NCBI RefSeq assembly: GCF_002723975.1
Contig: NZ_BEWO01000006.1
Location: 1-64,000, forward strand
Source of the DNA: Gluconobacter japonicus
GTDB taxonomy: Bacteria > Pseudomonadota > Alphaproteobacteria > Acetobacterales > Acetobacteraceae
Reading direction: 5' to 3'
DNA: 64,000 nt
Shown: one piece after another, positions 18,436 to 25,508 of the stretch
Position numbering within the stretch: the first letter of the stretch is position 1
How the letters are laid out: every line of letters begins with the position of its first letter
The notes under the pieces: model-generated
What the model saw: the letters and a program-made list of their open reading frames with translations, nothing else
The model's database searches: none
What the model was told of the DNA's origin: nothing
Translations under genes and position numbers: made by a program

Positions 18436-19647
18436 ATGCCCAGAATCGCTTCAAACCGCCTAACCGCCCGAACCGTCGCCTCTCTCAAGGACGGAGTTTA
18501 TGGAGACGGAGGCAATCTATGGCTGACCATCAAAGGCAACGTCCGGGCATGGTCAGTCCGCTTCAAAAGCCCGATCACCGGGAAATCTCGTGAGATGGGC
18601 CTGGGCCCCGTCCGCGACGTGGGCTTGGCAGACGCTCGTCGTTTGGCAACAGAAGCCCGACACATGATAGCTGAAGGCTTGGATCCGATTGAAGAACGCA
18701 AGGCTGAGAAGGCCGCCCGAAAGCGTAAATCCGGACTGACTTTTGAGGACGTCGCTCGTCGATATATTCAGGAACAGACCCCCGCCTGGAAAGATCAGAG
18801 ATCGGCACCCGTCTGGACCAGTTCTCTCGAGATTCACGTTTTCCCCACTTTCGGAAAGAAGCTCGTATCTGCGGTCGATACAGATGACGTCCTGCACATC
18901 CTTCGCCCCATATGGACCGAGAAGACAGAGACCGCAGGCCGGGTCCGTGGACGGATTGAACGGATCCTGGACTATGCAAAGACCCATGGCTGGCGAGAGA
19001 GTGAGAACCCGGCAAGATGGAGAGGACACCTTTCCAATATCCTTCCCGCTCCTTCAAAGGTCGCCAAAGTTGAACATCATGCCGCAGTGGATCGGAAAGA
19101 CATCGCCCTAGTCATGGCTGCCCTCGCAGCATCAAATGGGCTTGCTGCCCAAGCCGTCCGGTTCTTGTGTCTGACTGCTGCCCGATCGGGTGAAGTCCGC
19201 TTTGCCACGTGGGATGAGATTGATCTGGAGCAGAAGATCTGGACAGTTCCAGCCGAACGCATGAAAGCCAAGCGGGAACATCGTGTCCCGTTAAGTGATG
19301 GTGCGCTGGAAATCCTGCAGGCTGTCTCCCCACTGCGCAATTCTCGCCAAGGCAACTTCATCTTCCCAGGGCAACAGCGGGGCAAAGCTCTAACAGACGT
19401 CGCTCTATCCAAGGCCCTTCACACAGCAGCCGGGACCAAAGATGTTACTGTCCATGGCCTGCGCTCTACCTTCAGAGACTGGGCGGCTGAAGAGACGGAT
19501 TTTCCTAGGGAGGTCGCCGAGATGGCGTTAGCACACGCCATTGGTGATAAAGTGGAGGCTGCTTACCGGCGTGGCGATTTATTTTCAAAACGACGAGCTT
19601 TAATGGAGAGTTGGGAGAATATAATTTACTATTGCCAAGTATCTTAA
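18436..19647 (+). CDS. Tyrosine-type site-specific integrase, DUF4102 N-terminus
   Basis: A 403-residue P4/tRNA-island type integrase. The N-terminal DUF4102 arm-binding domain (LTARTVASLKDGVYGDGGNLW) and a SAM-like core-binding domain precede the catalytic domain. Catalytic residues are visible: Arg in TAARSGEVRFATWDE, His-x-x-Arg in HGLRSTFRDWA and Tyr in EAAYRRGDLF. ATG at 18436 gives a normal N-terminus; an earlier in-frame ATG would run through the arm-type repeats. It should catalyse insertion into, and with an excisionase removal from, the tRNA-Ala gene. Confidence 0.95.
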   Translation: MPRIASNRLTARTVASLKDGVYGDGGNLWLTIKGNVRAWSVRFKSPITGKSREMGLGPVRDVGLADARRLATEARHMIAEGLDPIEERKAEKAARKRKSGLTFEDVARRYIQEQTPAWKDQRSAPVWTSSLEIHVFPTFGKKLVSAVDTDDVLHILRPIWTEKTETAGRVRGRIERILDYAKTHGWRESENPARWRGHLSNILPAPSKVAKVEHHAAVDRKDIALVMAALAASNGLAAQAVRFLCLTAARSGEVRFATWDEIDLEQKIWTVPAERMKAKREHRVPLSDGALEILQAVSPLRNSRQGNFIFPGQQRGKALTDVALSKALHTAAGTKDVTVHGLRSTFRDWAAEETDFPREVAEMALAHAIGDKVEAAYRRGDLFSKRRALMESWENIIYYCQVS

Positions 19648-19701
19648 CATACTCTCTTCTTAAATAGGACGCACAATCAAGTGCGCCCAAAAGGAGAATT
19701 T

Positions 19702-19977
19702 ATGTCTAGGTCTACAGAAGAGGACATCGCAAAAGCGGTGATACGCTATCTCGATACACTCCCAAACAAAGAAGACAAAGTAAGGAATATTATATATAAT
19801 CTACCAAACCACATATCCCTTACTACCGAAGATACTAAAGAATCTAAAACCCGCGAGGGTGAAGAGGTCTGGGAGCAGCAGGTCAGAAATATCATTTGCC
19901 ATAGAGGAGAAGATGGGAATGCTATTACTGACAAGCGCTTAAGCTATCCGGGCAGAGCGACCCTAAAAAAGCTCTAA
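19702..19977 (+). CDS. Small winged-helix-like protein next to DNA methyltransferase
   Basis: A 91-residue acidic protein from ATG at 19702 with a good AAGGAG site. EEDIAKAVIRYLDTLPN at the start and QQVRNIICHRGEDGNAI near the end recall the small winged-helix domains found at the N-terminus of Mrr-type nucleases and beside DNA methylases. I cannot see a nuclease motif. Its last 15 bp overlap the convergent end of the adenine methyltransferase gene. Both lie in a markedly A+T-rich patch, unlike the rest of the element, which suggests a separate acquisition. Confidence 0.65.
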   Translation: MSRSTEEDIAKAVIRYLDTLPNKEDKVRNIIYNLPNHISLTTEDTKESKTREGEEVWEQQVRNIICHRGEDGNAITDKRLSYPGRATLKKL

Positions 19978-20604
19978 CATCTTTTTAGGGTGCTTGCTCT
20001 TGGATATATTATCTTGAAACCGGGATTTGTATCCAGGAGCAAACCATTTTAACTCAGTAGACGATGTTTGATTTTTATCCCAAACGAACCAAGCGTATGC
20101 AGTAGTCCCACTACTAGTTGCCTTCATTCCGGCGGGGTAGAAAGTAATTCTTTCACTAAAAACCCAAACTCTGGCAGGTGGCGTCTTATGAAAAATAGTA
20201 TTTGTTCTCTTAGCTCCTTCCAAAAAAGCCAACCTAAGAAGTAATGCAAACTTACTCTCAGAGAGTTCTATCCCTTTTTTTATAAATCCTTCTGCACTAT
20301 GAAACGGTGGATTAGTAACAATATTTTTAAACTTCTGGTTTGCTTCCAGAAAATCCACTCCGGACTCACCGTAACCGCGTTCATATAAATCAGAAGACCT
20401 AACTCGGGATCCGGTCGTCTCCAACACTTCCGCCATAGCTCCATTGCCACAAGCGGGCTCCCAGATTTCGCCTTCAAAACTTTCGTTATCAACTAAGGCG
20501 TGTGTAGCCCAGGCTGGTGTTGGGTAGAAATCAGGGCCATTCAAATCGGCATTACGTTTTGTAGTAGGCTTGTAGCCTCCGTTAAGATGATAAGTCGGAT
20601 CCAT
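19963..20604 (-). CDS. Phage-type DNA N6-adenine methyltransferase
   Basis: A 213-residue SAM-dependent methyltransferase with motif I EPACGNGAMAEVL (about residues 49-61) and the catalytic motif IV TNPPFHSAEGF (about 97-107), an NPPF type that methylates adenine N6. No separate target-recognition domain is evident. The YAWFVWDK segment near residue 168 is usual for phage-encoded members. No restriction endonuclease is nearby, so it is probably an orphan enzyme protecting the element or regulating it. It is convergent with the small winged-helix gene in an A+T-rich patch. Confidence 0.85.
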   Translation of the reverse strand: MDPTYHLNGGYKPTTKRNADLNGPDFYPTPAWATHALVDNESFEGEIWEPACGNGAMAEVLETTGSRVRSSDLYERGYGESGVDFLEANQKFKNIVTNPPFHSAEGFIKKGIELSESKFALLLRLAFLEGAKRTNTIFHKTPPARVWVFSERITFYPAGMKATSSGTTAYAWFVWDKNQTSSTELKWFAPGYKSRFQDNISKSKHPKKMLELF

Positions 20605-20796
20605 CGTAGCTCTCCTAAAGCGCTTTTGTCCTATGTAGAACTCGTCGAGTCTGCTGCCTAGGACTTAAAGAATCCGCATCCGTTATGTGCGAGCACCTGA
20701 AAATTTCTGATCAAGATCCTTGCGTTTCGAAATCTTGATCCATCAGACTAAATCCATAGCCACCGCCCTCTGCAGGGTAACTATGGAGAACAAACC

Positions 20797-20997
20797 ATGC
20801 ACACCCTGAATGACTTCCCTGAATACGCCAGCATCCCTCTCATCACCCAGCGATTCAACATTAGCCGCTCAGGGATTTACCGGATGCTCAGCCAGGGAGA
20901 CATTCAGGCCGTGAAGGTGGGACGCTCTACAAGGATCGTGACGCGCTCTGTGGAAGCTTACTTTGCTCGGTTACCGCGGCTGGGAGAGGTGGCTTGA
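20797..20997 (+). CDS. AlpA/excisionase-like helix-turn-helix protein
   Basis: A 66-residue MerR-like winged helix DNA-binding protein. ITQRFNISRSGIYRMLSQGD is the helix-turn-helix and VKVGRSTRIVTRSVEAY the wing with its final helix. The ATG has GGAG upstream. It is clearly paralogous to the protein at 23516-23725 (both share SRS-x-YR, GDI-A-K-GRST and LPRL at the end). In P4-like elements such proteins activate the integrase or act as excisionase. Its isolated position near the integrase half of the element suits that role. Confidence 0.75.
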   Translation: MHTLNDFPEYASIPLITQRFNISRSGIYRMLSQGDIQAVKVGRSTRIVTRSVEAYFARLPRLGEVA

Positions 20998-21021
20998 AAA
21001 CAGTTCCTGCCGTGGCATTTG

Positions 21022-21432
21022 TCAAAGTGGCATTTGCTCAAACTTTCCAGCTTTTCCCATAGGAAGCTTAAAAAGAGATCCGCCACCCACCTGACTGATA
21101 AAGGTTTCAATATCAGGCCATCGCCAAATCAAATTTGACGCGATCTGATGCACTGGTGTCTTTTGGTAACCGGGCGCCAAAACGAAACCTCGTAGCTTCG
21201 CTTGCCGGAACACAACACGTTCTGCTCGATTTTTCTGAATACGCCCATCGCCTGTGATGACAATCCAGTCATTACTTTCATTCTGAAGAAACGACATCCA
21301 CTCGACGTCGGACGCATGCCTTCCGCAAGGTAGGTCTCGAATATGGGTAGCTGAATGGTTTCTATGGTGAAGAAAGCCATTCAATGTTTCCGCCAAAACG
21401 GGAGACGTACAATTGTCGAAAAAAACTTTCAC
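21022..21432 (-). CDS. PIN-like toxin, VapC45 type
   Basis: A 136-residue protein starting MKVFFDNCTSP, with the first acidic residue at Asp6 and VITGDGRIQ as the second acidic motif, as in the PIN-like domain of the VapC45/DUF5615 group of predicted RNases. Its start overlaps the upstream gene by 4 bp (ATGA). The partner length (234 aa) and order match mycobacterial VapB45-VapC45. The toxin is expected to cleave RNA when freed from its antitoxin; that is inferred from family only. Confidence 0.65.
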   Translation of the reverse strand: MKVFFDNCTSPVLAETLNGFLHHRNHSATHIRDLPCGRHASDVEWMSFLQNESNDWIVITGDGRIQKNRAERVVFRQAKLRGFVLAPGYQKTPVHQIASNLIWRWPDIETFISQVGGGSLFKLPMGKAGKFEQMPL

Positions 21433-22133
21433 GCTGCAAGAGCAGGCTCAGAAAGTTTTTGCTCAAAGGCAACAGCCCGCCGTACTGCCCGAACCGGCAC
21501 ATCCCACATCTTAGCCACCAGCTCCACCGAACCTTCCGTACGGACAGCAGAAGCCAGATGCTCGGTCGGAACTGACGTCTCTTTCTCTATGGGCTTACCG
21601 AACGAACGAGCGGGATCAATCAGTACTCCTGCCTTTTCGCCTTGGGGCCACCATGCTGTGGGATAAATCCCGTCAAACTGAATATCCCGCAAACTGTCCT
21701 TCACAACCCGTGCAAAAGCATATTGGCTCCTGAACAGATCCAAGCATTCTGGCTCTCCGTCCTCTTCAGCCTCAGATTCAGCCACTTGAAGAAAAACTGA
21801 ACGACCGTCTGTTTTCAGCCATTTAGTCGCGAGCGGCCGCTCACCAACAACCTGTTGAGCGATTTCAATAGCTCGGCGTAGCTTCTTTGCACTCAGGCCA
21901 TTTTCGATAAAGCTGGATGCTACACGAGCCTCCAACATATCCCGGAAACTTAAGTATGCTTTGCCATCGTCTAGGTCGATTTCAGACTTCCACAATGGTG
22001 AATAATGCTTCCCATTTGCCTCATGGCCTTGAAGCCACCTACGAAGTTTGGCGGAGCGGACGTTGATCAAACGCCCAGCTTCGGCAGGCGTATATAGCCC
22101 TATGCCGACTAGGGTTTGAACGTTCTGGCTCAC
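21429..22133 (-). CDS. VapB45-like antitoxin with MerR-type DNA-binding head
   Basis: A 234-residue protein. GIGLYTPAEAGRLINVRSAKLRRWL near the N-terminus is a MerR-like helix-turn-helix. The middle has the DUF433-like element YLSFRDMLEARVASSFIENGLSAKKLRRAIE. The C-terminal helix region (VRTEGSVELVAKMWDVPVRAVRRAVAFEQ) looks like the toxin-neutralising DUF433 part. It precedes the PIN-like gene with an ATGA overlap, as expected for an antitoxin-first operon that represses its own promoter. It is cargo of the mobile element. Confidence 0.65.
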   Translation of the reverse strand: MSQNVQTLVGIGLYTPAEAGRLINVRSAKLRRWLQGHEANGKHYSPLWKSEIDLDDGKAYLSFRDMLEARVASSFIENGLSAKKLRRAIEIAQQVVGERPLATKWLKTDGRSVFLQVAESEAEEDGEPECLDLFRSQYAFARVVKDSLRDIQFDGIYPTAWWPQGEKAGVLIDPARSFGKPIEKETSVPTEHLASAVRTEGSVELVAKMWDVPVRAVRRAVAFEQKLSEPALAA

Positions 22134-22334
22134 TTACAATACTCCGCACCTATCCTTTTGGGGCACTATGCCGTGACGCCCATCAGATGTCATTACAAGA
22201 AAAGTTACATGTTCTGATGACCACTCAAACCATCAAAACGGCTTTTCGAAAATGGAGGCTTGCGGTCCGCTCAAATAGGATCTGTTCGATTTCGGACCAA
22301 AGGCGGGTGACTAGTGCGCTATCGCCAACTTGAC

Positions 22335-22592
22335 TCACTTTCTCAGTCTAACCCCAGCCCCACTACCATTCTCAGGCACAAACTCTACACCAGCGGATTC
22401 CAAGGCTGTACGGATGGCAGTGATTGTAGTGGAACGAGGAGAGCTTTCTCCTCCTTCAATGCGAGCAATGGTCCGCTTTGGGAGCCCGCTTTCAGACGCC
22501 AATTTATCTTGTGTCCAGCCAATCAATGCGCGTCCTGCTCTCACCTGAGCTGGGCAAATAGCATCATTGATGACATTTTCTCTTGCATTCAT
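22335..22592 (-). CDS. XRE-family repressor
   Basis: An 85-residue single-domain helix-turn-helix protein: RAGRALIGWTQDKLASESGLPKRTIARIEGGE is a textbook Cro/CI-type HTH. There is no peptidase or multimerisation domain. It is transcribed away from the long rightward operon that begins at 22703, so it probably acts as the element's master repressor at the shared intergenic region. The ATG at 22592 lacks an obvious ribosome binding site, so a leaderless transcript is possible. Confidence 0.8.
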   Translation of the reverse strand: MNARENVINDAICPAQVRAGRALIGWTQDKLASESGLPKRTIARIEGGESSPRSTTITAIRTALESAGVEFVPENGSGAGVRLRK

Positions 22593-22620
22593 AAAAGGAG
22601 AGTGTCACCTATGATGACAT
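22568..22620. promoter_or_regulatory. Candidate operator repeats between repressor and rightward genes
   Basis: TGATGACAT occurs at 22568-22576 and again at 22612-22620, and TGTCA/TGACA form an inverted pair at 22603-22619. They straddle the repressor start, where a CI-like operator would be expected. The evidence is only repetition and position. Confidence 0.25.
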
Positions 22621-22702
22621 CTCGCAAGAGATAAAGCGGTCGAACAGAAGGGGTAGGAGCCTTCCTGTCCGACCTAACCACATACCGAAGGATAGTTCGG
22701 CA

Positions 22703-22888
22703 ATGGCTAAGCACGTCTATACCATGCCCGCTGCTCGCGTGGCAGGGGCGCTCAATCTGCGCCTGGTTTCTGAAATGGTCTCTGGCTTCGGCATCTCCCT
22801 CATGCTGGCTCTCGCCCTCTTAGGGATGATGAAACCTGATCCGGTCATGAGCCGTCACGCCCCACGTCAGGTGGAGGCCGTGCGATGA
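22703..22888 (+). CDS. Small predicted membrane protein
   Basis: A 61-residue protein with one hydrophobic segment (GFGISLMLALALLGMM, about residues 28-43) and basic flanks. AAGGAT precedes the ATG. It is the first gene of the rightward set and overlaps the next by ATGA. I do not recognise a family; early membrane proteins of satellites sometimes interfere with host or helper functions, but nothing here shows that. Confidence 0.45.
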   Translation: MAKHVYTMPAARVAGALNLRLVSEMVSGFGISLMLALALLGMMKPDPVMSRHAPRQVEAVR

Positions 22889-23274
22889 CCACCACACCAG
22901 CTTTACGCACTCCCATGGGTAGCCCTGACCAGATCGGCTTTGTGCGCATCTACGACATGAATATGGCTCCGGCCTTCCGACGTGGTGATTATGCCGCCTA
23001 CCGGAAAGACGCGCCCATCTTCATTGCTGACGGCCAGTATGTGTTGGAAACTCTGCCGGGCTCTTATTCCGTCTATCGCGTCCAGCGCACCAAAGGCGGA
23101 TTTAAGATTTGGCAAGACAACACGAGCACATTTCAGACAGTCTCCGCTGATACATTGGCCAGCATAAATCGTGGAATTGTCGTCGGAGCGTTTCTAACGT
23201 TTGACGCAGGCTTCATGCGCGGGGAGCCGGTCGTGTCTTCCTACACCAATGTAGCCACGGAGATTGTATTATGA
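22885..23274 (+). CDS. S24/LexA-like protein without visible catalytic residues
   Basis: A 129-residue protein resembling the C-terminal domain of LexA/CI-type repressors: IYDMNMAPAFRRGDYAAYRKDAPI is the beta-rich active-site region, and QYVLETLPGSYSVYRVQRTKGGFKIWQDN is the following strand pair. The position of the nucleophilic Ser (normally S-M-x-P) is Asn, and the expected Lys region reads VYRVQR. It has no DNA-binding head. It may dimerise with, or be a decoy for, an S24-type repressor. It is coupled to the upstream gene by ATGA. Confidence 0.55.
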   Translation: MTTTPALRTPMGSPDQIGFVRIYDMNMAPAFRRGDYAAYRKDAPIFIADGQYVLETLPGSYSVYRVQRTKGGFKIWQDNTSTFQTVSADTLASINRGIVVGAFLTFDAGFMRGEPVVSSYTNVATEIVL

Positions 23275-23515
23275 ATTTAATATTGTCCCCAGATATTTCG
23301 TGGTGTAGAATGACGTTCAACCACGTAATATTCATTTACGTGTCGACACTATGGGGTTTTCGTACACAGGCTGATGCCGGACGAGAACTGAAAGTCCGAG
23401 TGTCGGATCGGCTGCCTTTCCAGCTTACCCGCTGGTGGTCTGATGACTGGGCGAAGTGCCAAGCTGATGCTTGGGGGTCGAGAAGAGCATTAATCTCTTT
23501 TCAGGCGTACTTGGC
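23275..23515 (+). other. Gap with doubtful 82-codon frame and inverted repeats
   Basis: One frame (23271-23519) is open and overlaps the previous stop by 4 bp, but the product has no recognisable feature and runs over the next start, so I doubt it. The stretch contains a CGTGGT/ACCACG inverted pair (23299-23328) flanked by AATATT words, which could be a hairpin or operator for the next AlpA-like gene. Confidence 0.3.
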
Positions 23516-23725
23516 ATGACAGAACAAATCTCAGAAATAGATCGCGTAACGCTTCGTGTTCGGGAAGCGTGCCATATCTTCTCCCTCAGCCGTAGCGAGC
23601 TTTATCGCCGCATCGGATCCGGCGATATCGAGGCAATTAAAATCGGGCGGTCGACGCTTATCGTGAAGGATTCTGTCCTCCGATGGCTGTCGTCTCTGCC
23701 TCGCTTAAAAGACAAAAGCCTCTAA
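23516..23725 (+). CDS. AlpA-like helix-turn-helix protein, second copy
   Basis: A 69-residue DNA-binding protein: VREACHIFSLSRSELYRRIGSGD forms the helix-turn-helix and IKIGRSTLIVKDSVLRWL the wing and last helix. It shares roughly half its residues with the 20797-20997 protein, including the LPRL end, so the element carries two divergent paralogues. The start at 23516 is chosen to give the family length. The role is probably transcriptional control of the replication genes or excision. Confidence 0.7.
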   Translation: MTEQISEIDRVTLRVREACHIFSLSRSELYRRIGSGDIEAIKIGRSTLIVKDSVLRWLSSLPRLKDKSL

Positions 23726-23798
23726 TCCCTGAACCTACCCTACGTATGGAGCAGGTTTAGGGCCGCTTTGTCGTAGGCTGAGCCTCAAGGCTGAGACA

Positions 23799-24026
23799 AT
23801 GACTATTATGAAGATTGAGCCCCGCGGCGAAAGCTTGCGGATGGCAACGGGGAAGAACTGCCTTCTCCAAGGCGATAAGCGCATTGCGCGCTATCTGGAT
23901 ATTTCCCCGCGCAGGGTCAAATACCTACGCCGGACCTATGGCCTGCCGGTCTTTCAGATTGGCCGAACAGTTTGTGCCCTGACAGAAAGGCTTGATGCCT
24001 GGAAAGAGGAGAGGGCATCAGCATGA
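23799..24026 (+). CDS. Small helix-turn-helix regulator
   Basis: A 75-residue protein. LLQGDKRIARYLDISPRRVKYLRRTYGLPVFQIGRT looks like a phage-type HTH in which the recognition helix is followed by a short wing with IGR, a common pattern of elements' DNA-binding modulators. It overlaps the following gene by ATGA, so it belongs to the replication operon. A second ATG three codons in is an equally good start. Confidence 0.6.
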   Translation: MTIMKIEPRGESLRMATGKNCLLQGDKRIARYLDISPRRVKYLRRTYGLPVFQIGRTVCALTERLDAWKEERASA

Positions 24027-24451
24027 AACGCCTTCATAACCCCTTCCATATCGGCCAAGTCCGCGGCTGCGCCGTGCGCTTTTTCCGTGCCCCGAATGAC
24101 GTAGTTGCCCTGCCTTGGCATGCCTGTGCCGATCTGACAGCAGCCGCCGCGTTGCCGGACGACCTGCGAACGGTTTTTTTGAACATGACCAAATCCGGTC
24201 AATGGCAGGACAGCGTTCGAACAGTCGCCACAGACGCTGGAGATGTGCTGATTGCCCCGCATTTTGTTGCCCAGGGGGCCATGGGTGCTTTTCAGCAATA
24301 TGGCCTCGTTGACGAGGGCTTTGAGGACGACTGGTGCATCACCGCTGCCGAAGCAGCCTGCAAAATGCAGGAAGGCATGAGCCCAGAAGAAAAGCTGAAG
24401 AACATCATAATGATGGGACGTCAGCATCTGGATCGGGAGGATGACCTGTAA
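24023..24451 (+). CDS. Hypothetical protein of the replication operon
   Basis: A 142-residue soluble protein with no recognised family. The first half contains CAVRFFRAPNDVVALPWHACADL and the C-terminal third is helical (ITAAEAACKMQEGMSPEEKLKNIIMMGRQ). It is tightly coupled (ATGA upstream, TAATG downstream), which supports expression. Because it sits between a regulator and the primase it may be a replication accessory, but no motif shows this. Confidence 0.55.
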   Translation: MKRLHNPFHIGQVRGCAVRFFRAPNDVVALPWHACADLTAAAALPDDLRTVFLNMTKSGQWQDSVRTVATDAGDVLIAPHFVAQGAMGAFQQYGLVDEGFEDDWCITAAEAACKMQEGMSPEEKLKNIIMMGRQHLDREDDL

Positions 24452-24705
24452 TGGACGCCTCTTTCATTCCCGGCCTGCTCCACGCAGCTGAGATCTGCGA
24501 CCAGTTCGAGAACGAGAATTTTTCGATCTCGACGGAAAAAATGATGCTCCGGATGCAATATCCGGATCTGCAAGTACCTGGTGGCGATGGTTCTTGGTCC
24601 CTGTCCTTGTCAGACCATGAGCACATCCACTGTTGCAAGGCCCACGCCGCCCGCGAGATCGCAGCTTTCCTTCGCCGCCTCGTATCGGAAGGGAGCAAGT
24701 CATGA
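24451..24705 (+). CDS. Hypothetical protein preceding primase
   Basis: An 84-residue acidic protein. The start overlaps the previous stop by one base (TAATG) and its stop overlaps the primase start (ATGA). Two Cys and three His near LSDHEHIHCCKAHAAREI could bind metal, but the spacing does not match a known finger. Function unknown. Confidence 0.5.
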   Translation: MDASFIPGLLHAAEICDQFENENFSISTEKMMLRMQYPDLQVPGGDGSWSLSLSDHEHIHCCKAHAAREIAAFLRRLVSEGSKS

Positions 24706-25508
24706 GCGCCTCCCTCAAAGTGGAAACCCCTCTTCATGAGGAGGCAGCCCGCAAAGCTGCTATGCTCGCCCGGAGCCTTCCAGTCTTCCCTTGCCGTGAA
24801 GACAAGGCACCCGCATGCCGCAACGGGTTCAAAGACGCTGTACGAGGCGAGAAAGATGCTCTCGCACTATGGCGTCAGTGCCCAGGACCGCTCATCGGCG
24901 TTCCGACTGGTGTCTTTTCCGGTTTTGACGTTCTGGATCTCGACTTGCAGCACGCAGCGGCTGACGAATGGTATGGCGAGCACTGCACTCAGCTTGCCGG
25001 TCACCGGATGCAGCGCACGCGCTCGGGGGGCGTGCATCTCCTTTTCCAGCATCGCGAGGGTCTGCGGAACAGTGCCAGCAAACTCGCACGCGGCGTCGAT
25101 GTCAGGGCAGATGGCGGATACATCATCTGGTGGCCTGCTACAGGCTTGGAAATCATTGAACGGGTCCGTCCCCAGCTCTGGCCAGCCTGGCTGATCGAGG
25201 CCCTGACACCGGCACCACCCCCGAAAGCCGATCTATCAAAGATCGAGAACGGCCTGAAGGATGCGGACCGATATGCGGCCGGTGCCTTGCGTGCTGCCGT
25301 CCGGGCTGTTGCAGCAACCGGGCAAGGTGGCCGGAATGACCGCCTGAATGCAGAAACCTATTCCCTCGCCCGCTTCGTGCCTGAAGGATACCTGACTGTC
25401 AGCCAGATTGCGGAAGCCATGGCAGCAGCCGGACTGGAAGCGGGCCTCACGCCTCAGGAAATCCAAAAGACCATTGCGTCCGCGCTGAAATCGAGAGGTG
25501 TCATGTGA
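24702..25508 (+). CDS. Bifunctional DNA primase/polymerase (Prim-Pol)
   Basis: A 268-residue archaeo-eukaryotic-type primase. FPCREDKAPACRNGFKDA is the typical N-terminal strand. GVPTGVFSGFDVLDLD carries the metal-binding aspartates, RTRSGGVHLLFQHREG holds the conserved SGG-H segment, and ARGVDVRADGGYIIWWP completes the prim-pol domain. The last 60 residues (QGGRNDRLNAETYSLARFV) resemble the primase C-terminal helical domain. It should prime replication of the element. It is coupled by ATGA upstream and by GTGA to the helicase downstream. Confidence 0.9.
   Translation: MSASLKVETPLHEEAARKAAMLARSLPVFPCREDKAPACRNGFKDAVRGEKDALALWRQCPGPLIGVPTGVFSGFDVLDLDLQHAAADEWYGEHCTQLAGHRMQRTRSGGVHLLFQHREGLRNSASKLARGVDVRADGGYIIWWPATGLEIIERVRPQLWPAWLIEALTPAPPPKADLSKIENGLKDADRYAAGALRAAVRAVAATGQGGRNDRLNAETYSLARFVPEGYLTVSQIAEAMAAAGLEAGLTPQEIQKTIASALKSRGVM

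Noticed and set aside
23271-23519. 82-codon hypothetical gene
   Set aside because: No domain, no good ribosome binding site and overlap with the next regulator; kept only as a doubtful frame.
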